Below are positions 49,890 through 57,366 of a stretch of 58,380 nucleotides of DNA, piece after piece (positions within the stretch are counted from its first letter, which is position 1; every line of letters begins with the position of its first letter). This DNA comes from JAWXUU01 sp044426085 (GTDB lineage Bacteria; Bacillota; Clostridia; Christensenellales; CAMQZB01), in NCBI GenBank assembly GCA_044426085.1, contig JAWXUU010000013.1, positions 1 to 58,380 of the forward strand. Direction: 5' to 3'. The translations under genes were made by a program, and so were the position numbers. A model generated the notes under the pieces. That model was not told where the DNA came from. It ran no database searches and saw only the letters and a program-made list of their open reading frames with translations.

Positions 49890-51263
49890 CTACTTAGAAA
49901 ATCTTTCAAGCATTGTTTCTGCCGCTTTTTTGCCTGCGCCCATCGCAAGGATAACCGTTGCAGCGCCCGTCACGGCATCGCCACCCGCATAAACATTAGG
50001 GATTGACGTTTCAAGGGTTTCTTCGTTTACCACGATTGTGCCCCATCTTGAAGTTTCCAATGCTGGTTCTGATTGTTTCAAAATTGGGTTTGGACTTGTT
50101 CCGACCGCCACAATAACTGTGTCGCAATCGATGACAAATTCGCTGTTTTCTTTTGCAATCGGACGTCTTCTTCCGCTTGCATCAGGTTCGCCAAGTTGCA
50201 TTTCTACGCACTTGATTCCGCAAACATTGCCGTTTTCAGACAAGATTTCAACTGGATTTGAAAGCGTTTTGAAAATGATTCCTTCTTCGATTGCGTGGTG
50301 GATTTCTTCCTTTCTTGCAGGGAGTTCTTCCATGCCACGGCGATATACGATGTATGATTCTCCACCAAAACGAAGGGCTGTTCTCGCACCGTCCATTGCC
50401 ACGTTACCACCGCCAACTGTAACGACTTTTTTGCCTTTCAGAATTGGCGTGTCTGATTCTGGCAAATATGCCTTCATCAAGTTTGTTCTTGTGAGATATT
50501 CGTTCGCAGAATAAACTCCCCTTGCGTTTTCGCCAGGGATATTCAAAAATGATGGGAGACCCGCACCACTTCCGATAAACACGCCGTCGAATTCTTCACA
50601 GAGTTCAGAAAGATAAATACTCTTGCCAACAACTGTGTTTGTTTGGAAATCAACGTTGAGTTTTTTTAGGTTATTAACTTCCGCTTCAACGAGTGATTTT
50701 GGAAGTCTGAATTCTGGAATGCCATAAACAAGCACACCGCCAAGTTTGTTGAACGCTTCAAAAACTGTCACGGCAACGCCCGCTTTTGCAAGAGTGCCCG
50801 CGCATGCAAGTCCGCTTGGACCAGAGCCGACAACTGCCACTCTTTTGCCGATATATTCTGGGATTTCAACCGCTTCCAAAGCATGGTTTTCAAGATATTT
50901 ATCAGCGACGTATCTTTCAAGACCGCCAATAGAAACAGGGCTGTCGATGCGTCCGCGAACGCAGAATTTTTCGCATTGTTCTTCTTGTGGGCAAACCCTT
51001 CCGCAAATCGCAGGAAGAAGTGATGTTTCGAATATTTTTTCCGCTGATTCTTTCAACTTGTTTTCTTGCAAAAGTTTGATAAAATCAGGGATTTTGATGC
51101 CCACTGGGCAACCTTTCATACATTGTGGATTTTTACAAAGCAGACATCTGCTTGCTTCGATTGTTGCAGTTTCACAAGTGAAACCATTTGATACTTCTTC
51201 AAAGTTATTTTTTCTTACGCTTGCGTCTTGAACGCAAGGTTGTTGTCTTTCAATTTTTTCCAT
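49890..51263 (-). CDS. nfnB: NfnB-like NADPH oxidoreductase subunit (glutamate synthase small-subunit family)
   Basis: A 457-residue flavoprotein. The N-terminal part has the cysteine-rich cluster region CLLCKNPQCMKGCPVGI and CGRVCPQEEQCEKFC; then FAD-binding VAVVGSGPSGLACAGTLAKAG and NADPH-binding VVTVGGGNVAMDGARTALRFG. Alone it would be read as a glutamate synthase beta-like protein, but the adjacent FAD/2Fe-2S gene makes NfnAB (NADH-dependent ferredoxin:NADP+ oxidoreductase) the better call. The two genes are six bases apart. Confidence 0.88.
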   Translation of the reverse strand: MEKIERQQPCVQDASVRKNNFEEVSNGFTCETATIEASRCLLCKNPQCMKGCPVGIKIPDFIKLLQENKLKESAEKIFETSLLPAICGRVCPQEEQCEKFCVRGRIDSPVSIGGLERYVADKYLENHALEAVEIPEYIGKRVAVVGSGPSGLACAGTLAKAGVAVTVFEAFNKLGGVLVYGIPEFRLPKSLVEAEVNNLKKLNVDFQTNTVVGKSIYLSELCEEFDGVFIGSGAGLPSFLNIPGENARGVYSANEYLTRTNLMKAYLPESDTPILKGKKVVTVGGGNVAMDGARTALRFGGESYIVYRRGMEELPARKEEIHHAIEEGIIFKTLSNPVEILSENGNVCGIKCVEMQLGEPDASGRRRPIAKENSEFVIDCDTVIVAVGTSPNPILKQSEPALETSRWGTIVVNEETLETSIPNVYAGGDAVTGAATVILAMGAGKKAAETMLERFSK

Positions 51264-51269
51264 CTTTCA

Positions 51270-52085
51270 CTACCTCAATCTGCATTTGTGTTCTTGTTCT
51301 TGGCTTGCATATGTTTGCGATCTTGAAAGTGCTTCTTCAAAATCGATTTCGTCGCCGTCAAATTCCGGCCCGTCCACACACGCGTATTTAGTTTTTCCGC
51401 CAACAGTCACACGGCAACCGCCACACATGCCTGTGCCGTCCACCATAAGTGAGTTCATTGAAACAATAGATTTAACATTATATTTTTTTGCAACACCGCA
51501 AACCGCTTGCATCATACGAAGTGGTCCAACCGCGAAAACAAGGTCGTATCCACCACCCGCAAGTTTTTCTTCTAGCTTTTGAGTTACAAACCCCTTTTCG
51601 CCAAAGCTTCCGTCGTCTGTCATATAAAACACACCCGTTGCAGTTTTATCAAAAACGTCGCGATACAAAAGAAGTTCTTCGTTTCTCGCACCGATAATGG
51701 CATCGAAATCTTTGCCTTTTTCTTTAAGTTCTATCGCTTGAGGAGATATAACGGCAGAGCCAATACCACCCGCAACAAGCATGATTTTCTTATATTCGTC
51801 GAGTTCTGTTGGGTTTCCAAGTGGTCCAACAAAATCATGAAGGCAGTCACCTTGTTTTAGCATAGCAAGTTTTTGCGTTGAATATCCAACCGTTTGAACA
51901 GAGATTGTGATACTGTGTTTTTCACGGTCGTATTTTGCGATTGTGAAAGGTATTCTTTCGCCAAGCTCGTCCACAATCAAAATGATGAACTGACCAGCTT
52001 TTGCGTGGCGAGCCACGTTTGGCGCGAATATTTCATATTCGATAATGCTTGGAGCAAGCTCCTTTTTTGATAAAATTTCAAACAT
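51270..52085 (-). CDS. nfnA: NfnA-like FAD/NAD-binding subunit with 2Fe-2S cluster
   Basis: A 271-residue ferredoxin-reductase-type protein: RIPFTIAKYD binds FAD, MLVAGGIGSAVISPQ binds NAD, and the C-terminal CGGCRVTVGGKTKYACVDGPEFDG holds the 2Fe-2S cysteines. This is the DHOD electron-transfer/sulfide-dehydrogenase family. Paired with NfnB it couples NADH and reduced ferredoxin to NADP+ reduction by electron bifurcation. It would connect with the hydrogenase operon in the same redox pool. Confidence 0.88.
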   Translation of the reverse strand: MFEILSKKELAPSIIEYEIFAPNVARHAKAGQFIILIVDELGERIPFTIAKYDREKHSITISVQTVGYSTQKLAMLKQGDCLHDFVGPLGNPTELDEYKKIMLVAGGIGSAVISPQAIELKEKGKDFDAIIGARNEELLLYRDVFDKTATGVFYMTDDGSFGEKGFVTQKLEEKLAGGGYDLVFAVGPLRMMQAVCGVAKKYNVKSIVSMNSLMVDGTGMCGGCRVTVGGKTKYACVDGPEFDGDEIDFEEALSRSQTYASQEQEHKCRLR

Positions 52086-52171
52086 AGTTTTCTATTCTCC
52101 CCTAAGATTTTATATCCTTATATTTTTGTTTATATATGTTTATATAATATTGCAGTTTCCTTTGAAATATT

Positions 52172-52843
52172 TTATTTGGCAGTGTTTTTGAGATTTTTTC
52201 GTTCAAGCTTTCGGAGATTTGCCTTGTGGAATTTGCAATTATCTTTCAATCCACAAACTTCGCACTGCGGACGTTGTGCTTTGCAAACTGCTCTGCCGTG
52301 AAAAATCAAGTGATGATGTGCTTTTATCCAGTTTTCTTTTGGTATGTTTTTTTCAAGGTCGGTTTGCGTTTTTGTAAGCGTTTTGCCGTTTGCAAGCCCA
52401 AGCCTGTTGGAAACGCGAAAAACGTGGGTGTCAACAGCGATTGCGGGAATTCCGAAAGCGACAGAAGCCACCACATTTGCGGTTTTTATGCCGACGCCTT
52501 GAAGGGTTTGCAACAGCTTGATATCAGCTGGCACTTCGCCACCAAATTTTTCCAAAATATCGCGCGATGCGTTTTTCAACGCTTTTGACTTTGCAGACCC
52601 AAGCCCGCACGTCTTGATATGCGACAAAATCTGCTCTTCCGAAAGCTCGCTCATTTGCTGTGGCGTGTTTGCCACCTTGAAAAGTTCGCGCGTCACTTTA
52701 TTCACTCGCTCGTCGGTGCACTGCGCAGAAAGCGTGACCGCAACCAACAATTCATACGGCGACGTGAAATCCAACATAGGCCTTGCCGTTGGATACATTT
52801 CGTCAAGCTTATTTACAATATATAGCAATTCATCTTTTTTCAT
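52172..52843 (-). CDS. nth: Endonuclease III
   Basis: A 223-residue DNA glycosylase/AP lyase for oxidised pyrimidines. The helix-hairpin-helix LQTLQGVGIKTANVVASVAF includes the catalytic lysine; the catalytic aspartate is in AIAVDTHVFRVSNRLG; the 4Fe-4S site is CKAQRPQCEVCGLKDNC (C-x6-C-x2-C-x5-C). A basic C-terminal tail (RKLERKNLKNTAK) is slightly longer than usual. It is 86 bases downstream of nfnA, same direction. Confidence 0.96.
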   Translation of the reverse strand: MKKDELLYIVNKLDEMYPTARPMLDFTSPYELLVAVTLSAQCTDERVNKVTRELFKVANTPQQMSELSEEQILSHIKTCGLGSAKSKALKNASRDILEKFGGEVPADIKLLQTLQGVGIKTANVVASVAFGIPAIAVDTHVFRVSNRLGLANGKTLTKTQTDLEKNIPKENWIKAHHHLIFHGRAVCKAQRPQCEVCGLKDNCKFHKANLRKLERKNLKNTAK

Positions 52844-53004
52844 ATCTTTCTCTTTTGTTTTTCATAATTGGGCATAAATACCCAACATACTTTATTATTT
52901 TACCATACTATTGGAAAATGTGCAAACAGATTGATATTGAAATAGGGAATTAAAAGCGAAAAGTTTCAAATTATAGTTGTGGACGGCAATCGTTACGTTG
53001 ATAT

Positions 53005-53215
53005 AAGTGGCTTTGCCACTCGAATTGAAAAGTGAAAAGTGAAAAGTGTGGTAAGCACTCGCGTTGCTCGTGCACTCAAATTAAAGCCTTTTTACATTAA
53101 TAGATTTTGAAATCCTAAAGCGTTTGGCTTCTCGTAGCCAAAATATAATTGAAATGCACGAGCATCGCGAGTGCCTTACCACAATTTTCACTTTTCACTT
53201 TTCACTTTTCACTTT
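53005..53215. repeat. Composite hairpin repeat E7 (family 1, variant heptamers)
   Basis: Starts with a stray hairpin AGTGGC-TTT-GCCACT (53005-53019), then heptamers AAAAGTG in place of AAAAATT. Inverted end GTGTGGTAAGCAC; left hairpin GCAC-TC-GC-GTT-GC-TC-GTGC at 53055-53073; weak central hairpin TTTGGCT/AGCCAAA at 53123-53142; right hairpin GCAC-GA-GC-ATC-GC-GA-GTGC at 53156-53174; inverted end TTACCACAATT; then CACTTTT heptamers, matching the left arm. The 24-base cassette is absent. The rest of the 52844-53004 gap is A/T-rich and empty. Confidence 0.85.
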
Positions 53216-53255
53216 AGCGGAGCGGAGCGAAGCTTCGCTTCGCTCCGCTCCGCTA
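53215..53255. terminator. Perfect 19-bp hairpin at the DUF3343 gene end
   Basis: TAGCGGAGCGGAGCGAAGC, loop TTC, then its exact inverse. It begins at the stop codon of the DUF3343 gene and ends at repeat E7. There is no clear T run, so it may stabilise the 3' end or belong to the repeat. The AGCGGAGCGG word also occurs in the 178-bp repeats. Confidence 0.55.
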
Positions 53256-53465
53256 CCCTTTTTTCACTGCGTAGATATCTCCCATGGCTTGGTTTATTAT
53301 TGCTTTTGCTTTTTGGTGGTCGGATTGTTGCATTTTTATTGATAGCGAGCATGTTCTGCCCATGTGTTTTGGGGTTGATACCACGCTGTGGTCGATGCCT
53401 TTGGCGGTGAGTTTTTTTGAAAGGGCAAAGAGGGCGTTTCTTGTGTTGAATATTATATAAACCAT
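53253..53465 (-). CDS. DUF3343 putative Se/S carrier-like protein
   Basis: Start at 53465 (MVYIIFNTRNALF), with AAGGAG seven bases upstream; 70 residues. The pattern MVYIIFNTRNALFALSKKLTAKGI and VSTPKHMGRTCSLSIKM matches the small DUF3343 family, annotated as putative selenium or sulfur carriers, with a single conserved cysteine (Cys40). It is divergent from a cysteine desulfurase gene, which supports a sulfur-transfer role, still inferred. Confidence 0.8.
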   Translation of the reverse strand: MVYIIFNTRNALFALSKKLTAKGIDHSVVSTPKHMGRTCSLSIKMQQSDHQKAKAIINQAMGDIYAVKKG

Positions 53466-53574
53466 AATTTTTCTCCTTATTTTCCGCAATTTGCGGATAT
53501 GTATTTGTCACCCTTTTTGTCTTTCTATTATATACTATTATCATAAGACAATTTTTGTGAATGGAGGTGCTATT

Positions 53575-54705
53575 TTGATTTATTTTGATGCTTGTGCAAC
53601 TGGGGGAAAAAAGGCGGATTGCGTTTTTGAAGCTTGCAAAACCCACCTTGAAAACATAGCAAACGCGGGGCGAAGTGGGCATAAAATCGCCACCCAAAAC
53701 GGGATTATTTTGCGAGAGTTTCGCGAGCTTATCGCAGACAGTTTTGCCCTTGACGATGCGAGCCGAATTGTGATAACAAAAAACTGCAGTGAGGCATTAA
53801 ACCTTGGGATTTTGGGGACGATTGAGGGTTTGAAAAAGGGGAAAATCAAGCCACATATCATCGCTTCCGCACTTGACCACAACAGCGTTTTGCGACCGCT
53901 TTATCATCTGAAAAGCAAAGGGGACATTGAGCTTACAATTCTTTATCCGCAAGGTGGAAACGGCTTGACAACCCAAGACGTGAAAAAGGCGATAAGAAAA
54001 AATACCCGCCTTGTTTGCTTGAATCTTGTTTCAAACGTGACAGGCGGGCAAACTGATGTTTGCGATATTGCAAAATACCTTTCAAATCTCGGCATTTTGA
54101 CACTTTGCGACGGCGCACAAGGGCTTGGGCACATTGATTTTTCTGCGGAAAATATCGACATTTTATGCGCGCCAATGCACAAAGCACTCGGCGGTGTTAT
54201 GGGGGTTGGCTTCTGTGGATTTTCAAAAAGGGTTAAGCCTGTCCCCATTGCTTTTGGTGGCACGGGGACTAATTCAAACTCGCTTTATCAAGGGGTGGAT
54301 TTTCCCGAAAGTTTTGAAGTGGGAACGCTGAATATGTTAGGCATTTGCGCAAGCCGTGCTGGGCTTGAACACAAAATGACGAACTTTTCAAAGTCGCAAA
54401 AAAAGGTTGCCCATTTGAATTCTCATTTGCGAAGTTTTAAGTTTCCAAATCTTGTGGAATATTCTGTGCCCAACGAATGTGGGATTTTTTCCTTTCTTAT
54501 TGATGGATTAGACAGCGCGGAAATTGCCAATATTTTATCTGAAAAATACGACATTGCAAGCCGTGGCGGACTGACTTGTGCGCCACTTATGCACCGCCAT
54601 CTCGGCACAGAAAAAAGCGGAATTTTGCGAATTTCTTTTGACGAATTCAACACCCATAAAGAAATTGAAACGCTTGCAAAAGCACTGTTTGAAATCGCAA
54701 AATAA
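53575..54705 (+). CDS. Cysteine desulfurase family PLP enzyme
   Basis: Starts at a TTG codon (53575) eight bases after GGAGGTG; the frame upstream has no ribosome site. The 376-residue class V aminotransferase begins IYFDACATGG. The PLP lysine is in APMHKALGGVMGVG, the aspartate in LCDGAQGLGHIDFSA. The C-terminal active cysteine region is in ASRGGLTCAPLMHRHLGT, matching the RSGxxCAP pattern of SufS-like enzymes. It frees sulfur (or selenium) from cysteine for carriers such as the neighbouring DUF3343 protein. It ends two bases before the convergent LysR gene. Confidence 0.9.
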   Translation: MIYFDACATGGKKADCVFEACKTHLENIANAGRSGHKIATQNGIILREFRELIADSFALDDASRIVITKNCSEALNLGILGTIEGLKKGKIKPHIIASALDHNSVLRPLYHLKSKGDIELTILYPQGGNGLTTQDVKKAIRKNTRLVCLNLVSNVTGGQTDVCDIAKYLSNLGILTLCDGAQGLGHIDFSAENIDILCAPMHKALGGVMGVGFCGFSKRVKPVPIAFGGTGTNSNSLYQGVDFPESFEVGTLNMLGICASRAGLEHKMTNFSKSQKKVAHLNSHLRSFKFPNLVEYSVPNECGIFSFLIDGLDSAEIANILSEKYDIASRGGLTCAPLMHRHLGTEKSGILRISFDEFNTHKEIETLAKALFEIAK

Positions 54706-54707
54706 CC

Positions 54708-55571
54708 TTATGTTTCCTTTTCAAAAAGTGAGATTTCGCCAGTGATATCACCGATGTTTGCACCTTTCAAATACACATAATTGAACTCGTGCATAATGCT
54801 CTCCCCCTTGATTTTGAAGGTGGAGAGTTTTTCATTTTGCAAGCCGATATTTTCATACACAAAGGATATTCCAACGCTTTCTTCCACCGCTTTTTCAATC
54901 AGCGAAAAACTGCTTATTATCGATTGTTTTTTAAAGGATTCGTTTGTCAAATTTTTCTGTTTTAGGAAAGTTTCGAAAACACTTCTTGTTCCTGAACCTT
55001 CTTCACGCATGATTATATGTTCCTGCAAAACATCTTCAATCGCGACTTTCTTGTTTGCAAATGGGTGGTTTTTTCCGCAGATACCCACGATTTCTTGCTT
55101 TTTTATCAGCTTATATCCATATTCGTTTTTATCAAAATACCCTTCAATCATCAGCACATCAAGTTTCAAACTGCAAAGAAGGTTCATCAGATGTTTGGTG
55201 TTATCCACAATAAATTCAAACTGAATATCATCCCTTTTTAGCATGCTTACAACCATGTCTTTTGCGAGATATTCACCCACCGTTTTGGTTGCGCCAATGG
55301 CGATTTTACGCTTTGACGGCTTTTTTGCAAGATTTTTGAATGCATTGTCGTTATAAACAGTGGCAAGGGCGTGCTTTTCAAGCATTTCACATTGCTGTGT
55401 TTTGAAAAGTTTCCTATCTTTATATTCAAACAGCTTACAGCCGTATTGTTCTTCCAAAAAATGCACATGCTGAGTGACCGCCGGTTGCGTCATGCTGAGG
55501 ATTTCCGCCGTTTTGCGATAGTTTCCCACCTTGCAAAGTGTTAAAAATGTGTGAATTCTTGCGTCTATCAT
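54708..55571 (-). CDS. LysR-family transcriptional regulator
   Basis: A 287-residue LysR protein: the N-terminal winged helix FLTLCKVGNYRKTAEILSMTQPAVTQHVHFLEEQYGCKLFEY, then a two-lobed effector domain. It is divergent from yeiH with a 123-base shared promoter region, the usual arrangement of a regulator and its target; in E. coli YeiE regulates sulfur-related genes near yeiH. It converges with the desulfurase gene, with two bases between. The effector may be a sulfur compound, which is inference. Confidence 0.92.
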   Translation of the reverse strand: MIDARIHTFLTLCKVGNYRKTAEILSMTQPAVTQHVHFLEEQYGCKLFEYKDRKLFKTQQCEMLEKHALATVYNDNAFKNLAKKPSKRKIAIGATKTVGEYLAKDMVVSMLKRDDIQFEFIVDNTKHLMNLLCSLKLDVLMIEGYFDKNEYGYKLIKKQEIVGICGKNHPFANKKVAIEDVLQEHIIMREEGSGTRSVFETFLKQKNLTNESFKKQSIISSFSLIEKAVEESVGISFVYENIGLQNEKLSTFKIKGESIMHEFNYVYLKGANIGDITGEISLFEKET

Positions 55572-55643
55572 AGATTTCTCCTATCGATAAAATATTATTA
55601 TCAACCAATTAAAAATGATTATTTATTTTTATATATGTTTTTA

Positions 55644-55675
55644 TTTACTTTACCATAAAAAGGTGATAAAGTAAA
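55644..55675. promoter_or_regulatory. Inverted repeat in the LysR/yeiH divergent region
   Basis: TTTACTTTA (55644-55652) and TAAAGTAAA (55667-55675) are exact inverses, 14 bases apart, shortly before the yeiH ribosome site. A likely LysR operator or an element overlapping the yeiH promoter. Confidence 0.5.
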
Positions 55676-55694
55676 GCTTACGGAGGGATTTATT

Positions 55695-56822
55695 ATGAAA
55701 ATCACACAAATTATACCTGGAGTTTTAGTCGCCTTTGCAATTGCGGTTGTTGCGACATATATCGAGAGCATTTTGCCGATTCCACTTGTTGGGGCGAGCG
55801 TGATTGCTCTTTTTATTGGCATTATTATAAACGCGTTTTGGAGACCTGCTTGCCTCAAAGCGGGGCTGAAATTCACATCCAAGAAGATTTTGAAGTTTGC
55901 AATCATTTTGCTTGGTGCTTCGCTTTCCATTGGCACGATTCTGACTGTTGGGAAACTTTCACTTGTTGTTATGCTTTTCACGCTTCTCACATGCTTTGGC
56001 GGTGGGTATTTTGTGGGGAAGATATTCAAGCTTAATTGGAAGTTATCCAACCTTATTTCGGCGGGAACTGGCATTTGTGGCGGATCGGCGATTGCGGCGA
56101 TAGCGCCTGTTATTGATGCGGAAGATACCGACATTGCATATGCGATGAGCGCGACTTTCCTTTTTGATATGGCGATGATTTTGCTTTTTCCAATCATGGG
56201 GAACGCGCTTGGGCTTTCCGACATGGCATACGGACTTTGGGCAGGCACAGCGGTGAACGACACTTCAAGCGTGGTTGCGGCGGGATATGCTTTTTCTGAG
56301 GGTGCGGGGGATTTTGCCACAATGGTGAAACTTACGCGTACACTTTCAATCATTCCGACGGTTTTGATTTTCGCTTTTATCAACATTCGCGTGAAACAAA
56401 AGGAAAATGCAACTTTGGCGAATGCTTTTGCGGATGTGAATTCGAAAGGGCAAAAATATGAGGTTAGCCAAACTGATATGATTTCGGAAATTGCTGGTGG
56501 CGGAGCGGATAAGGTTGCAAAATCAAATGCAGTCAGCAAAGTGAACTTTTTGTCGCTTTTCCCATGGTTTATCGTGGGGTTTGTTGCACTTGCAATCGTG
56601 AACAGCTTTGGGGTTATACCAACTGCAATTTCAGCTTTTTCCAAGGAACTAAGCAAATTTTTGATGGTTTGCGCGCTCGCTTCAATCGGGCTTTCAACAA
56701 GCTTTAAGGATATGAAAAAATCTGGCCTTGCACCAATGGGTCACGGGTTTGTTATTTCGCTTATGGTTGTTGTTGTTGCAATCGCCGTTATTTATTTGGA
56801 AATTTGGTTGGGATGGATGTGA
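55695..56822 (+). CDS. yeiH: YeiH-family putative sulfate/sulfite exporter
   Basis: A 375-residue membrane protein of about 10 segments. LVGASVIALFIGIIINAF, ILLGASLSIGTILTVG, AGTGICGGSAIAAIAPVI, AGTAVNDTSSVVAAGY and ASIGLSTSFKDMKKSG are typical of the YeiH/UPF0324 family. Relatives are proposed exporters of sulfate, sulfite or sulfonate products. The GGCSAI-like GGSAIAA pore motif and the LysR neighbour support the family call; the substrate is inferred. CGGAGG precedes the ATG. Hairpin TGCGACC/GGTCGCA at 56824-56840 follows the stop. Confidence 0.88.
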   Translation: MKITQIIPGVLVAFAIAVVATYIESILPIPLVGASVIALFIGIIINAFWRPACLKAGLKFTSKKILKFAIILLGASLSIGTILTVGKLSLVVMLFTLLTCFGGGYFVGKIFKLNWKLSNLISAGTGICGGSAIAAIAPVIDAEDTDIAYAMSATFLFDMAMILLFPIMGNALGLSDMAYGLWAGTAVNDTSSVVAAGYAFSEGAGDFATMVKLTRTLSIIPTVLIFAFINIRVKQKENATLANAFADVNSKGQKYEVSQTDMISEIAGGGADKVAKSNAVSKVNFLSLFPWFIVGFVALAIVNSFGVIPTAISAFSKELSKFLMVCALASIGLSTSFKDMKKSGLAPMGHGFVISLMVVVVAIAVIYLEIWLGWM

Positions 56823-56841
56823 GTGCGACCTGCGGTCGCAA

Positions 56842-57320
56842 ATTAAAAATTAAAAATTGAAAATTGAAAATTGAAAATTGTGGTATGGCACTCGCGTTGC
56901 TCGTGCATTCAATTATTGGTTGGGTGCGATGTGGCTTTGCAATCACGGGTGGGTGGTTGTCTTTATAGAATGACGTGCGTTCGTATGTAGGGGTCGATGC
57001 CCACATCGACCCGTTTTCGGGTGGTGTGTTAGGTTACAATATAAAAAATGCGAGAAATTTGTTGTTTCTCGCATTTTGATTTTATTTGTTTATTTTGGTT
57101 TTGCCCGACCACGGGTCGATGTGGGCATCGACCCCTACGGTTGGTCGTGCATTCAATTATTTTGATATATACATATAAAAAAGGCACACATCAACCGTAG
57201 GTTTTCTGTGTGCCTTTAAATTTTAAATATAGCATGCACGAGCAACGCGAGTGCTTTACCACAATTTTTAATTTTTAATTTTTATCGAGCTCGCAGAGCG
57301 AAGCCTGTTTTTAATTTTCC
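56842..57320. repeat. Composite repeat E8 (family 1) carrying a nested family-2 element
   Basis: Heptamer arm from 56842; inverted end AATTGTGGTATGGCAC at 56876-56891; left hairpin GCAC-TC-GC-GTT-GC-TC-GTGC at 56888-56906. A 227-base insert (56918-57144) follows, flanked by two copies of TCGTGCATTCAATTATT (56901-56917 and 57145-57161). Then the element continues: central hairpin AAAGGCACACA/TGTGTGCCTTT (57180-57217), right hairpin GCAC-GA-GC-AAC-GC-GA-GTGC at 57236-57254, inverted end TACCACAATT, 24-base cassette at 57284-57307. It separates the convergent yeiH and GLUG-protein genes. Confidence 0.88.
56987..57140. repeat. Family-2 composite element nested in E8
   Basis: GTAG plus GGGTCGATG-CCCA-CATCGACCC at 56987-57012 faces its inverse at 57113-57140; the terminator-like hairpin AAAATGCGAGAAA / TTTCTCGCATTTT is at 57045-57077. 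Homologous along its length to 22846-22996, with the central stem changed in both arms. Confidence 0.88.
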
Positions 57321-57334
57321 CTTGCAAAGTTTGC

Positions 57335-57362
57335 GGGCGAACACATGGGTTCGCCCCTACGG
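57335..57362. repeat. Solitary GTAG-family hairpin
   Basis: Stem GGGCGAAC/GTTCGCCC ending CCTACGG, the same unit as 22604-22631, directly after the stop codon side of the GLUG-protein gene. Confidence 0.85.
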
Positions 57363-57366
57363 GGTT

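Noticed and set aside
53209..53697. Longer minus-strand frame covering the DUF3343 gene
   Set aside because: It is in another frame, runs through repeat E7's hairpin and into the desulfurase gene; the 70-residue DUF3343 frame has the ribosome site and the recognisable family pattern.
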